Of a DNA stretch of 64,000 nt, positions 16,426 through 27,455 are shown in pieces (position 1 is the first letter of the stretch; each line of letters begins with the position of its first letter). A program made the position numbers and the translations under genes. This stretch comes from Nannocystis pusilla (GTDB lineage: Bacteria; Myxococcota_A; Polyangia; Nannocystales; Nannocystaceae), in the NCBI RefSeq assembly GCF_026626665.1, contig NZ_JAPNKE010000002.1, forward strand, positions 848,501 through 912,500. Direction: 5' to 3'. Below the pieces are notes generated by a model. It had not been told where the DNA came from. It saw nothing but the letters and a program-made list of their open reading frames with translations, and did no database searches.

Positions 16426-17903
16426 GGGCCACCTCCGGCGGCTTGTAACGCGTGCCGGGTCAGGTCGATAATCGCGGCGTAGTTGTACTGTTCGAGCATG
16501 TCCGAAAGGACAGTGGCGGCCTGCGGCGCCTGGGCGCGGACGAAGTCGATCATGCGCGCGATGGTGAACACGTCGGCCTGCAGGCACGCCTGCTCGAGCG
16601 CCGACAGCCACGGCGGCGGCAGCCCGTGCAGCGCGGTGGCGTCGACGCGGGCGACCGGCGGGGCGTCGTCGTAGACATAGGAGACGCCGAGCCGCTCGCC
16701 GAGCTTGTCGAACACTTGATGCAGCTGCAACGGCTTGCGCAGGAAGTCGTCGCAGCCGGCCGCGCGCGCGGTCGCCTCGTCGGCCTCGAAGGCGCTGGCC
16801 GTCAGAGCGACGACCACCGTCTCGGCGCCCCATGGGCTCTGCTTGATCTGCTGCGTGGCCTCGATGCCGCTGACTCCGGGCATGCGCATGTCCATCCACA
16901 CGAGGTGCGGACGCCAAGTCTCGCACAAGTGGATGGCCTCGCGCCCGTCGGCGGCCTCGCGGACTTCGAATCCCACCCGCGAGAGCGCCTGCACCAGCAA
17001 TTGCCGGCTCTGCCAGCGATCCTCGGCGACGAGGATCCGCGGCGCCTCCTGGCCGGTGGCGAGGCCGAGGATCTTGCGCGCCGACCGCCGCGGGTCGTCG
17101 GCGCCGCGCCCGAGACCCACCGGCAAGGTGAGGGTGAGCTGGTCTGGCGCGACGTGGTACTCGCCGCCGAGCTGGTTGGCGATGGCGACCGCCAGCTCGG
17201 GGCCGCGGCCGGGCTCGTCGGTCTGCAAACCGGCGTCGGTGCGGACGAACGAGCGCAGGCGCAGGTCGGCGAGGTCGATGCCGGGGGCGCGGATGTCGAA
17301 GCGCAGCACGCCGGCGCCCGGCGCGGCCCCCGGCTCCATGCGCACGCGGACGACGATGAGGTCGCGGCGCGGGACCTCTAGCACGTTGCCGAGGAGGAGC
17401 AGGAGCAAGTGACGCAGGCGGACCTGGTCGGTGCGGACGCGTCGCGGGAGATCGGCCGCGCGATCGATGCGCAGGGCGACCTCGGCGCCGGCGGCTCGTA
17501 GACACAACATGTCCGCGAGGTCATCCAGCAAGTAGTGCAGGTCGAAGCCGACCTGCCCGGCGCCCTCGTCGGTGCCGCCGGTGAGCTCGTCGATCAGCGC
17601 GAGCAGCTGCTCGCCGCTGCGGTGGATGACCTCGATGTGGGCCCGCTGCTCGGCGCTCAGCAGCACGTCCTCGCGGAGCAAATGCGAGAACCCGAGGATG
17701 GCGTTGAGCGGGGTGCGCAGCTCGTGCCCGAGATCGGAGAGGATCGCGGTGCGCGTGCGCAAGGCGGCGTGGAGCCGCGCCTCGACCCGCTCGAGGGCCG
17801 CGAGCGCGGCGGGGGTTTCTTCGCGCTCGGTGAACTCTCCGACGTAGTAGCGGAGGGCGGCGATCTCGTCGTTGAGCGCGAGGGGATCGTCGGCGTCGTT
17901 CAC
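16422..17903 (-). CDS. Hybrid histidine kinase
   Basis: 493 residues, with no transmembrane segment, so it is a soluble sensor. The order is a short N-terminal helical region, HisKA dimerisation/phosphoacceptor (SDLGHELRTPLNAILGFSHL, His at about residue 60), a divergent HATPase region (the N-box is poor; PGRGPELAVAIANQLGG marks the G2-like part), a receiver domain (ILVAEDRWQSRQLL, HLVWMDMRMPGVSGIEA, VALTASAFEADEATA), and a C-terminal helical region. GTG 17903 follows AGGAGA. It overlaps the response regulator/cyclase by four bases, so the two are co-translated partners. The weak ATPase core deserves attention when judging whether it autophosphorylates. A TGTCC-GAAA-GGACA hairpin (16499-16512) lies within its 3' end. 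Confidence 0.85.
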   Translation of the reverse strand: MNDADDPLALNDEIAALRYYVGEFTEREETPAALAALERVEARLHAALRTRTAILSDLGHELRTPLNAILGFSHLLREDVLLSAEQRAHIEVIHRSGEQLLALIDELTGGTDEGAGQVGFDLHYLLDDLADMLCLRAAGAEVALRIDRAADLPRRVRTDQVRLRHLLLLLLGNVLEVPRRDLIVVRVRMEPGAAPGAGVLRFDIRAPGIDLADLRLRSFVRTDAGLQTDEPGRGPELAVAIANQLGGEYHVAPDQLTLTLPVGLGRGADDPRRSARKILGLATGQEAPRILVAEDRWQSRQLLVQALSRVGFEVREAADGREAIHLCETWRPHLVWMDMRMPGVSGIEATQQIKQSPWGAETVVVALTASAFEADEATARAAGCDDFLRKPLQLHQVFDKLGERLGVSYVYDDAPPVARVDATALHGLPPPWLSALEQACLQADVFTIARMIDFVRAQAPQAATVLSDMLEQYNYAAIIDLTRHALQAAGGGP

Positions 17904-18131
17904 GGATCTCCTGCGGTCCGAGTATGCCCGAACCGGCCCGCCCGGGGCGGTCTTTCAAGGGTTTCAGACCCCGTTCCGCGCCGGCGGAAGAGGACCTGCA
18001 GGGCGCGCCGCGGTGGGAACGCCGAGATCCCGGTGGGGCCGCATGGCGGAAGAGGGCCGCTCCGGGGCGAGAGCGGCCGTGCGCGCGGGCGCCGCTTGAC
18101 CCGCCGGCGAATCGAGGGCGATCGTGCGCGC

Positions 18132-19250
18132 ATGTCGGATCCCGTCATCGTCGTCACCGGCGCCACAGGTTTCCTCGGGCGAGAGCTCGTCCATCACCTG
18201 CTCGCCACGGAGCCGACGACGCGCCTGGCGCTGCTCGTGCGCGGTCGCGACGAGGCGCAGGCGAAGGCGCGCGGCGCCGAGGTGCTGCGCGACCGGCTGT
18301 CGGGCGAGGCGCTGGCCGCGGCCGCGCGGCGGGTCGAGATCGTGCGGGCCGACCTCGAGCGCGACAACCTCGGCCTCGACCCCGCGACCTACGCCGGGCT
18401 GGCCGGCCGCGCGACGGGCGTGATCCACGGGGCAGCGTCGGTCAGCTTCTCGCTGCCGCTCGAGCAGGCGCGGGCGATCAACGTCGAGGGCACGAACCGC
18501 ATGCTCGACCTGGCGAGGGCGGCCGAGTGCTCGTTCGACTACATCGGCACCGCCTACGTCGCGGGCGACCGCAGCGGCACGGCGCTCGAGACGGAGCTCG
18601 ACATAGGCCAGCCGTTCCACAACACCTACGAGCAGACCAAGCTCGAGTCGGAGAAGCTGGTGCGCGCGCGCGCCGGCGAGCAACGGGTGACGATCTATCG
18701 CCCGAGCATCATCGTCGGCGACTCGCGCACGGGCCGGACGTCGAGCTTCAAGGTGCTCTACTGGCCGCTCAAGATCTTCGCCCGCGGCTTCCGCTGGGCG
18801 CCCGGCCGGCCCGACGCGGTGATGGACGTGGTGCCGTCCGACTTCGTGGTCCAGGCGGTGTGCCACCTGCGCAAGCAGACAGGTCCTTCGGGACAGGCGT
18901 ATCACCTGTGCGCCGGCCCCGAGCGCGCGGCCACGCTCGAGCAGCTGAGCACGGCCGCGAGCCAGTTCTTCGGCTGCAAGCCGGCGGTGTTCGTGAAGCC
19001 CGGCCTGTTCGTGCGCGCGCGGCCGTTCGTCGACCGGTTCACGTTCGGGCGCCTGAAGCGGATCCTGACCAGCGGGCGGGTCTACACGCCGTACCTGTCG
19101 CTGCAGCTGTGGTTCGACACGTCGCGCACGCGCGCGGCCCTGGAGGGCACCGACATCGCGGCGCCGGAGGTCGAGGCGTTCTTCCTCAATCAGCTCCGCT
19201 TCGCCCGCGACACCGACTTCGGCAAGAAGCTGGCGCACGCGGACGCGTGA
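18132..19250 (+). CDS. Extended SDR / thioester-reductase-like oxidoreductase
   Basis: 372 residues. The Rossmann motif is VVTGATGFLGRELVHHLL, the extended-SDR feature GVIHGAASVSFSLPLEQARA follows, and the catalytic pair appears as NTYEQTKLESE (Tyr-x-x-x-Lys). YRPSIIVGDSRTG and VMDVVPSDFVVQAV match the 'male sterility'/thioester-reductase group, which reduces acyl thioesters or modifies lipid-linked substrates with NADPH. The substrate is unknown. It stands alone, convergent with the BatA-like gene 10 nt downstream. The segment AGGTCC-TTCG-GGACAGG (18881-18897) within it is a member of the dispersed hairpin family and encodes TGPSGQ. Confidence 0.85.
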   Translation: MSDPVIVVTGATGFLGRELVHHLLATEPTTRLALLVRGRDEAQAKARGAEVLRDRLSGEALAAAARRVEIVRADLERDNLGLDPATYAGLAGRATGVIHGAASVSFSLPLEQARAINVEGTNRMLDLARAAECSFDYIGTAYVAGDRSGTALETELDIGQPFHNTYEQTKLESEKLVRARAGEQRVTIYRPSIIVGDSRTGRTSSFKVLYWPLKIFARGFRWAPGRPDAVMDVVPSDFVVQAVCHLRKQTGPSGQAYHLCAGPERAATLEQLSTAASQFFGCKPAVFVKPGLFVRARPFVDRFTFGRLKRILTSGRVYTPYLSLQLWFDTSRTRAALEGTDIAAPEVEAFFLNQLRFARDTDFGKKLAHADA

Positions 19251-19260
19251 CGCGACCGCG

Positions 19261-21276
19261 CTAGACCGTGACGCGGCGGTGGTAGGCCGCCCACTCGAGC
19301 GCGATCAGCAGGACCGCGGCGAGCAGCAGCAAGGCCCACAGCGGCTCGTCGCGCACGGGCACGGGGGCGGCCGCGTCGCCGGCGAGGGCGCCGGACGGCA
19401 GCTCGCCGAGGCGATCGTGAAGGTCGGAGGCGGCGACGCTGGCCTGATTGACCGCCACCAATACCTCGGCCCCGGCGGCCGCGCCATCGACAGCGCGCAC
19501 GCGGTAGATGCCGGGCTGCATGGCGCGCAGGCGGAACACGCCGGTGGCGTCGACGGGCACGCTGGTCGGGACTTCGGCGGGCTCGGGGCCGCGGACCTCG
19601 ACCTGGGTCAGATCCTGCGCGCCGAGGCCGATCTCGGCGGCGGCGACGGGGCGGCTGGGGCCGACGGGCACGCTGGCGACGAAGCCGGGGCGGGCCTGCT
19701 CGAAGTAGCTGATGATGTTGGCGACGAGGATCGGGAAGGCTGTCCGCAGGGGCAGGTCGGTCTGGCGCGGATCGAAGCCGAGCGCGAGCACTGCTCGCGG
19801 CCGCCGACCGTCGCCGCCGAGCTCGTGGCGCAGGACCACCAGCGGCTCGCCGAGGCTGCGCACCAGGACCGTGTCGCCCGGCTCGGTGGCGAAGCGGGTG
19901 CCGCGGCGGAGGTTCACGTCCTTGAGGACGACGCCGTCGAGCAGCGGGTGCTCGCGGTGCTGCTCGGTGAGGAAGGGGCGCGCGAGCTCGCCGGCGCCGT
20001 GGATCGGCGCGGCGTCGGGGGCGACCCGCGCGGGGTCGAAGATCACGAGGTCGCCGGGCGGCAGCGGGTCGGGCAGCGGGCGATCGCCGACGTCGATGAT
20101 GACGAGGTCGGCCTCGGCCAGCGACGGGTGCGAGGTGGCCTCGGAGGGGCCGATGCCGGTGAGCTGGATGTGCTCCTGCAAGGTGAGCAGGGCGGCCTCG
20201 AGGAACAGGTCGCTGCCGTCGGTGACGAGCACGACCTTGAACGGCGGCAGCGGCGGGACCACGGCGTAGGCGCGGTCGTCGTCGGGCGGGCCGAGCAGCT
20301 GCGGATCTGCGCCTGGCCCCGGGGACAGGTCGGCGACGAGCCGGGTGCGCGCGGCGTCGAGCTCGCGCAGGACCTCGCGCCGCCGCTCGCCGGGGCCGAG
20401 CTGCACGGCCTGGCGCCCGACCACGAGGCCGTCGGCCTGGACCTCGAGCACGGCGTTGGCCGGGCCGTCGCCGAGGTTGTGGACCTCGGCGAGGACCTCG
20501 ATGCGCTCGCGGTCGCCGGGGTAGCGGCGCGCGGCGAAGGCGACCAGCGCGAGGTTGTCGGCCGGGCCGCCGGCGCGCGCGACCTGGCACGGGATCGCAG
20601 CGACCTCGTGGCTGTCGGGAGAGACATGTCCCGAGATACAGACAGCGAGGGCGTCGCCGGCGGCCTCGTCGAGGGCGCCGTCGGTGAGGACGAGGATCCG
20701 CCCGCCGGCCTGACCGGCCAATGCGGCGCGGGCGAGCGCGAGGGCGCGGCCGAGGTCGGCCTCGCCGGGGCCGGGGACGATGCCCTCGAGGGCGCGCAGC
20801 AGCGGGGCGGCGTCGCGGCCGAGCGGGCCCGGGACCTCGACCTCGGCGCCGGCGGCGATGACGAGGGCGCGATCGGTGGGCCCGAGGCCGGCGATCTCGG
20901 CGCGGGCGCGGCGGAGCAGGACGTCGAGGCGCGTGAGCCCCGGCTCGCCCGCGGCCGGCGCGGCGACGCTGGCCGAGCGATCGATGACGATGGCGACGGT
21001 CTGCGGGTCGCGCAGCCAGCTCTCGGGCCGCGGGTCGCCGAGCGCGGCGCACAGGAGCGCGAGCAGGACGAGCTGCAGCAGCCAGCTCAGCAGCCGCCGC
21101 AGCTTCTTCCACAGCCGCCGCGTGTCGCTCTCGCGCGTGACCTGCTGCCACAGGGCGGCGAACGGGACCACGACCTGGCGCCGGCGCATGCGCAGCAGGT
21201 ACAGCGCAGTGATCGCGGCGGCCCCGGCGGCGAACACCGGGAGTATCTCGGGCCATGTCCATCCGGACAGGGTCAT
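19261..21276 (-). CDS. BatA-like membrane protein with vWA domain
   Basis: 671 residues. The N-terminus has the BatA-type arrangement: a first membrane helix (EILPVFAAGAAAITALYLL), RMRRRQVVVPFAALW, then a second helix (LLSWLLQLVLLALLCAALG). A vWA domain follows (about 90-260) with VAIVIDRSASVA giving the DxSxS MIDAS. The rest is a large extracytoplasmic region, and a C-terminal helix (LWALLLLAAVLLIALEWAAY) anchors the other end. The start overlaps the stop of the DUF58 gene (ATGA, 21273-21276). With MoxR and DUF58 it forms the classical MoxR/Bat-type set implicated in envelope protein maturation and stress tolerance. Confidence 0.85.
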   Translation of the reverse strand: MTLSGWTWPEILPVFAAGAAAITALYLLRMRRRQVVVPFAALWQQVTRESDTRRLWKKLRRLLSWLLQLVLLALLCAALGDPRPESWLRDPQTVAIVIDRSASVAAPAAGEPGLTRLDVLLRRARAEIAGLGPTDRALVIAAGAEVEVPGPLGRDAAPLLRALEGIVPGPGEADLGRALALARAALAGQAGGRILVLTDGALDEAAGDALAVCISGHVSPDSHEVAAIPCQVARAGGPADNLALVAFAARRYPGDRERIEVLAEVHNLGDGPANAVLEVQADGLVVGRQAVQLGPGERRREVLRELDAARTRLVADLSPGPGADPQLLGPPDDDRAYAVVPPLPPFKVVLVTDGSDLFLEAALLTLQEHIQLTGIGPSEATSHPSLAEADLVIIDVGDRPLPDPLPPGDLVIFDPARVAPDAAPIHGAGELARPFLTEQHREHPLLDGVVLKDVNLRRGTRFATEPGDTVLVRSLGEPLVVLRHELGGDGRRPRAVLALGFDPRQTDLPLRTAFPILVANIISYFEQARPGFVASVPVGPSRPVAAAEIGLGAQDLTQVEVRGPEPAEVPTSVPVDATGVFRLRAMQPGIYRVRAVDGAAAGAEVLVAVNQASVAASDLHDRLGELPSGALAGDAAAPVPVRDEPLWALLLLAAVLLIALEWAAYHRRVTV

Positions 21277-22222
21277 CGGAGCAGGCCCCCGACCCGGAAC
21301 ATGCGCAGGACGAGCTCGTCGAACGGGACGCTGGTCTCGGCGCGGAAGTAGGGGATCCCGCGGCTGCGGCAGCTGGCGGCGAGGGCCTGGCAGAACTTCT
21401 CGTGGGCGTCGCCGTAGGCGCGCAGGGCCGCGGGGCTGAGGGTGACCTCGCGGGCGTCGCCGCCCTCGACGTCGACGAGGGTGACGTCGCCGCGCAGGCC
21501 GCTGAGCTCGGGGTGGGCCTCGCGCGGGTCGATGACCTGGATCGCCACCGGCTCGTGCTTGCGGAAGCGCAGCAGGTTGAGGCCGTCGAAGGCGCCCTGG
21601 AGGTCGTAGAAGTCGCTGAGGACGACGGTGAGGCCGGGCTGCGTGCTCCGGCGGCGAGCCGTCCGCAGGCGGCGCGCATGTCGGTCGGGCCGCCGCGCGG
21701 GGCCGTGCGCAGGAAGTCGAAGACGCGGAAGATCCGCCCCTTGCCGCGCACCGCCGGCAAAGTGGTGTGCAGCTTGCGGCTCATGCACGTGAGGCCGACG
21801 CGGTCGAGGTTGGCGAGGCCGACGTAGGCCAGCGCGGCCGCGACCTGCTGGGCGTAGCGCAGCTTGCTGCCGCCGGAGGTCGACATCGAGTCGCTGATGT
21901 CGACGGCGATCCGGATCGGCAGGTCCTCGTCCTCTTCATAAAGGCGGACCAGGGTCTGCTCGAGGCGCATGAGCACGCCCCAGTCGAGGTTGCGGATGTC
22001 GTCGCCGGGGCTGTACTCGCGGTGGTCGGCGAATTCGAGGCCGCTGCCGACCTTGCGCGTCTTGCGTTCGGCGCGCTGCTTGCCGCGGAACAGCCGGCGC
22101 GCGATCACCTGCAGCAGCTCGAGCTTGGCCAGGAAGGCCTCGCCGAACAGCTCGTCGTCGGCGGCGGCGGCGGGCGCGGGCCGCTCGGGCTGCGGGCTCT
22201 CGCTGCGCTTCCAGAAGGCCAA
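21273..22222 (-). CDS. DUF58 protein (apparent frameshift)
   Basis: DUF58/vWA-like partner of MoxR, about 316 residues. It starts at a TTG (22222) preceded by GGAGC and 4 nt from the MoxR stop. The hallmark DUF58 core is clear: GLEFADHREYSPGDDIRNLDW and RLYEEDEDLPIRIAVDISDSMS. After VRGKGRIFRVFDFLRTAPRGG the frame changes near 21650-21660 and continues GLTVVLSDFYDLQGAFDGLN and then IDPREAHPELSG to the end (LRMFRVGGLLR). Both halves align with the normal course of the family, so a one-base sequence error is more likely than a real truncation. The stop overlaps the BatA-like gene. Confidence 0.85.
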
Positions 22223-22226
22223 GCGA

Positions 22227-23237
<1,011 letters not shown>

Positions 23238-23419
23238 GCGAGGGCCGGGAGAGCATACACGGCCGCCGGCCGCAGAGCCCGACGCGTCGCACTCCGGGGC
23301 GCAAAAGCGCTCGCACCGCCACGTGGCCGCGGACAGGTGCGCGTGAGGACGCTCGTGCCGGCGGCGCGAAACCCGACGCCGCGGGTGTGGCTATCGTTCG
23401 CCCCAGAGACGAAGGCCGC

Positions 23420-24290
23420 ATGCGCTACGAAGGCAAGATCTTCCGCCCGCCGTCCGAGGCCGATGCGTACATCCTGCAGGCGACGATCGGGTGCTCGTGG
23501 AACCGCTGCACCTACTGCGACATGTACAGCGACAAGGTCTACCGCGAGCGCGAGACCGACGCGTGCCTCGAGGACCTGCGCACCGCCGCGGCGATCGCCA
23601 AGAACCGCGTCGACAAGGTGTTCGTCGGCGACGGCGACGCGCTCGGGATGCCGACCGATCGCTGGCTAGCGATCCTCAAGGCCGCCGACGCCGGGTTCCC
23701 GCGCCTGCGCCGGGTGTCGTGCTACGCGACCGCGATCAACATCCTCAAGAAGACGCCCGACGAGCTGGCGGCGCTGCGCGCGGCCGGTTTGTCGCGGATC
23801 TACATCGGGCCCGAGTCGGGCGACGACGCGACGCTGAAGCGGATCGCCAAGGGCTCGACCTTCGCCGAGCACGTGGCCGCGGCCGAGCGCGCGCGCGGCG
23901 GGGATCGAGCTCAGCGTGATCGTGCTGCTCGGGATCGCCGGCACCGAACGCGCCCGCGAGCACGCGTCCGCGACCGCCCGCCTGATCACGGCGATGGACC
24001 CGGCGTTCGCGTCGGCGCTGACGACCACGGTGGTGCCGAAGACGCCGCTGCACACGCTGCACACCCGCGGCCGCTTCGCGCTGCCGTCCGTGGTCGAGAT
24101 GCTCCGTGAGCTGCGGATCATCGTCGACGAGGCCCGCCCCACCGACGCGCTGTTCCGCACCAACCACGCGTCGAACTACCTGGCCATCGGCGGCCGCCTG
24201 CCGCGCGACCGCGCGGCGATCCTGGCGACCATCGACAGCGCGATCGCGGGCGAGGTGACCCTGCGCCCCGAGTGGGCCCGCGGGCTGTAG
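23420..24290 (+). CDS. Radical SAM protein (apparent frameshift)
   Basis: About 290 residues. It begins MRYEGKIFRPPSEADAYILQ, then ATIGCSWNRCTYCDMYSDKV. The cluster-binding Cys are spaced C-x4-C-x2-C, as in the COG1032-type group with GCSHNKCTFC, and unlike the standard C-x3-C-x2-C. DKVFVGDGDALGMPTDRW and SRIYIGPESGDDATLKRI follow the TIM-barrel pattern. The frame changes near 23895-23906 in a GC-repeat run, and the rest (IELSVIVLLGIAGTERAREH to WARGL) matches the family's C-terminal half. The ATG at 23420 gives the usual N-terminus. The reaction is not known. Two strong hairpins follow its stop. Confidence 0.85.
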
Positions 24291-24301
24291 CGCCGTTCAT
24301 C

Positions 24302-24367
24302 GGACATGCTCCCGAGAGCATGTCCGAAAGAGAATGTGCAAAAGGACATGCTCTTCGGAGCATGTCC
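24302..24367. terminator. Twin 10-bp hairpins between convergent genes
   Basis: Two perfect stem-loops with the same arms: GGACATGCTC-CCGA-GAGCATGTCC (24302-24325) and GGACATGCTC-TTCG-GAGCATGTCC (24344-24367). The 18-nt spacer is A-rich (GAAAGAGAATGTGCAAAA). They lie 11 nt after the radical SAM stop and 45 nt before the stop of the convergent lipoprotein gene, so each can terminate one or both transcripts. The arms contain GGACATG, tying them to the window-wide hairpin family. The tetraloop differs while the stem is identical. Confidence 0.7.
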
Positions 24368-24412
24368 TTCAGGACTGGAGCGGCGGCGCGAGGGCCGCCG
24401 AGCGCCGGGCCG

Positions 24413-25225
24413 TCAGTCGGCCAGGCAGAGCGTGGGCTCCATCGGATCGGCGCCCTTGCCGGCGGCGCAGGAGATCGTGCACGGGTCGTTCGTGCAGTCG
24501 ACGGCGGCGGTGAGCTTGACGGTGCGGCCGTGGCCCGGCGGCTCCATCACGAACTCGAGCGGCGCGGTGACGAGGCTGGTGCCCTTCTGGTCGAGGGCGT
24601 CGATGTAGACGCGGTCGAGGTCGTCGCCGGCGATCTGGCGGTCGGGGTCGAGGATGGCGTTGTAGCCCATGACCGACGGCTCCTCGGGGTCGCAGTCGAA
24701 GTCGTAGGTGAGCAGCTCGCTCAGGCCTTCCTTCTCGTAGGTGGCGACGCGGAAGTTGGTGACCGGGACGTCGCTGCACATGCCGAAGCCGCCGTTGAGC
24801 AGCCAGCGCACCAGGATCTTGGCCGGGGTCGGCGACATCGTCACGACGTCGGCGGTGTTCTGGGCGCCGGAGGTGACCTCGGCGATGTCGGCCGGGTCGT
24901 TGTCGAAGTTGTCGGTGACGATCACCTTCTCGGCGTCGACGCCGCTGACCTTGACGTTGTAGCGGCCGGCGACGAGGCCCATGAACTCGGCCTGGCCGTC
25001 CTCGCAGTCGACGACCTCCTGATCGATCAGGTCGCCCGCGGCGCCGCTGGCGGAGTACTTGTAGAGCTCGACGGTGACGTCGGTGACGGCGAGGACGCTG
25101 CAGTCGACGTTCGCGCCGATCTTGAACGGGACGATGAGAGAGCCGGGCGGGTCGTCGCCCCCACAGGCGGGCGCTGCGACGAGGGCGGTGAGGGCGAGGG
25201 TGCTGACGAGGAGACGAGTGCGCAT
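24413..25225 (-). CDS. Lipoprotein of unknown function
   Basis: 270 residues. A signal peptide with a good lipobox (VAAPACGGDDPPG) is followed by beta-rich sequence (SLIVPFKIGANVDCSVLA, TVELYKYSASG, GRYNVKVSGVDAEKVIVTDN), suggestive of one or two Ig/CNA-B-like beta-sandwiches. It has several Cys (VDCEDG, GMCSDVP, DFDCDPEE, VDCTNDPCTISCAAG) that may form disulfides. Such lipoproteins are abundant in Nannocystaceae. Its function is unknown. The ATG at 25225 is the natural start. The gene is downstream of nothing obvious on its strand and is convergent with the radical SAM gene. Confidence 0.75.
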   Translation of the reverse strand: MRTRLLVSTLALTALVAAPACGGDDPPGSLIVPFKIGANVDCSVLAVTDVTVELYKYSASGAAGDLIDQEVVDCEDGQAEFMGLVAGRYNVKVSGVDAEKVIVTDNFDNDPADIAEVTSGAQNTADVVTMSPTPAKILVRWLLNGGFGMCSDVPVTNFRVATYEKEGLSELLTYDFDCDPEEPSVMGYNAILDPDRQIAGDDLDRVYIDALDQKGTSLVTAPLEFVMEPPGHGRTVKLTAAVDCTNDPCTISCAAGKGADPMEPTLCLAD

Positions 25226-25381
25226 GGGAAGGTTCTCAGGGTACGAGCGTGGGCGCAGGGACGCCGGCCGACCGACCTGTGTTCACGGCCGGCTCGCCCC
25301 ACCCGCGGCATGGTACCGACCCACGCCGGCGTGACAACAAATCCGTCCGCGCCCGCGGGGCGAAGGCCGCCGCGCGTGCGC

Positions 25382-27440
25382 CTAGTCGCGGATGTAGCGG
25401 TGCGCGACCGCCCGCACGTTACGATCGCTCAAGACGTGAAACACCCGGAGACGCTTGAGCGCCACCGGCGACAGCTGCCCCAGCGGGACGTAGACGATCT
25501 TCTTGTCCATGCGCTGCGCGAGCTGGCGCAACGCCGGGCGCGGCGGGGCGGCCGCCACGTAGACGACCAGGCGCTCGGCCGAGTAGTCGAGCGCGGCTCG
25601 CAACAACACCTCGGCCTTGGTGCGGGCCTCGCCGAAGTGCGGGTCTTCCCACACCCCGAACATCTGCCCGGGCGGGCGATTGAGGAGGAACCCGCCGTAG
25701 AGCGCGCGGCCGATGCCGGGGCCGACGACCTGCGCGAACGGGTCGCTGGCGTACAGCGCCATGTCGCCCTCGTCCTCGTGCTCGCCCTGCCAGGTCATGT
25801 GCCAGCCGAACTTCGGCTCGGCCTCGTCGTCGTCCTCGGGCACCAGCGGCTCGTCGTCGAAGATCACCACGACCGCGCCCGGCTTGCCGCGCACGAGCTG
25901 CTCGATGCGGACGTAGATCTTGCCCTGGTGCCAGTTCCGCACGGTCTCGCGGACGTCGACGCCGTCGAACAGGCTGGTCGAGAACGGCGCCACCTGGGTG
26001 TGCGCGTCGGACAGCACGCGCTCGGTGCGCTTGCGCAGGAACGCGCCGTAGTGCTCGAGCGCGAGGTCCTCCGGCGGATAGGAGCAGATGCTGTCGCCGG
26101 TGAAACGTTCGGCCCACTCGCCCTTGCGCCGCTCCTTCTCCCGCGGCCGCACGATCTTCATCAGCCGACGCCGCCGCTGCATGAGCTTCGGGTGGAAGTG
26201 GATCGTGCGCACGCGGTCGTGGAGGTCGCGCAGCGAGAGGTCGAGCGGCGGCAGCTCGGGCCGCACCGCCTGCCACGGATAGGCCGTCGCGACCTCCCAG
26301 ACCTCCTGGGCGTAGGTGTCGTCGACGAAGCCGCGCGCGGCGACCACGAGCTGGTAGAGGTCGGGCGCGATCGCCCCTCCTCGAGCGCGTAGGCGTGGGC
26401 GTAGCGCAGCAGGCGGAGGATCGCGCCGGGCCGGAGATCACCGCCGGTGCGCTCGCGGTAGCGCGTCCGCGCCTGCTGGCAGATCGCCAGCAGCAGGCCG
26501 GTGCGACCGGTGACCCGCGGCCGATCGTCGTGCGGATCGGGGGCGAGGGCGTGCGGAACGGGTCCTGGATCGGGGCCTGGCGCGCCCGCGTGAACAGGTC
26601 GAGCACCGCGCCGGCGCTCGCCGGGCTCAGCGCCGATGGCGGAGCGCTGCCGCGGCTGCGCTCGTACGCGGCCTGGAGGAAGGCCGGCTCGCCGAGCACT
26701 TCGGCGCTGGACTGTTCGGACAGGTGCCAAGCGACATGTCCTTCGCGCCTGGTGAGCCGACGCAGCGGCGCCGGCGGGGCGGCGCCCTCGGCCAGCAGCG
26801 GGCCGAGGCGGGCGACCAGGCCGCGCGCGTGGTGCAGGCCGCAGACGACCAGGACGGCGGCGTCGGGCAGGTTCTGGCGCAGCGCGAGGGCGGCGACCGA
26901 GCCGGCCATGAAGTCCTCACGCGGGTCGTCGGCGGCGGCGCGCGGGCTGCACGAAGCCGCGGCGAGGGCGGCGCGCAGCCAGGCGGCGGCGCCGACCGAC
27001 TCGGCGCTGGCGACGTCGGGCAAGTGATCGCGGGCCGAAGGATAGTCGGCGACCTCGCGATCGACGAGGTGGAACGGGATCCCGAGCTCGGTCGCGCGCC
27101 GCACCGCCTCGATCAGCGGATCCGCGGGCTCGACCACCAGGTACTGCGGGCGCCCGTGCTGGGCCTCGTTCGGGACCTCGAGCGCGCTGAGCAGCGGCAG
27201 GCGAGCGATCGCGCGGGCGAGCGGCTCGCCGATGCCCGCCGGCAGCTTGACCGCGATCGCGGCCGGGCTGAACTTCTCGATCGCGCGGCGGACCATCTGC
27301 GCGCACTCGAGCCGGCCGTGCAGCACCGGCAGGACGACGACGCCGGGCAGGATCATGTCGAGCTCGGCCAGCTCGTCGCGCGAGAGGCTGAGCGGGTCCG
27401 GCCAGGCCGGGCGGTAGGTCGCGGCGGCGTCGTCGAACAT
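25382..27440 (-). CDS. TraB/ChaN-like (DUF5682-like) large protein, two apparent frameshifts
   Basis: The product would be about 685 residues. The N-terminal part (LDMILPGVVVLPVLHGRLEC, IEKFSPAAIAVKLPAGIGEP, YLVVEPADPLIEAVRRATEL, GIPFHLVDREVADYPSARDH) has the alternating beta/alpha pattern and HG/E residues of the TraB/PrgY/ChaN/erythromycin-esterase superfamily. DUF5682 is a member of that group and is known beside MoxR and vWA genes. The frame changes near 26510-26560 and again near 26365-26385. The C-terminal third (FVDDTYAQEVWEVATAYPWQ onward) is intact. The ATG at 27440 lies 15 nt after the stop of the AAA+ gene, so the two form an operon. The activity is unknown. A vWA partner is not visible next to the pair. 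Confidence 0.6.
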
Positions 27441-27455
27441 GGCCGAAAGTTCAGG

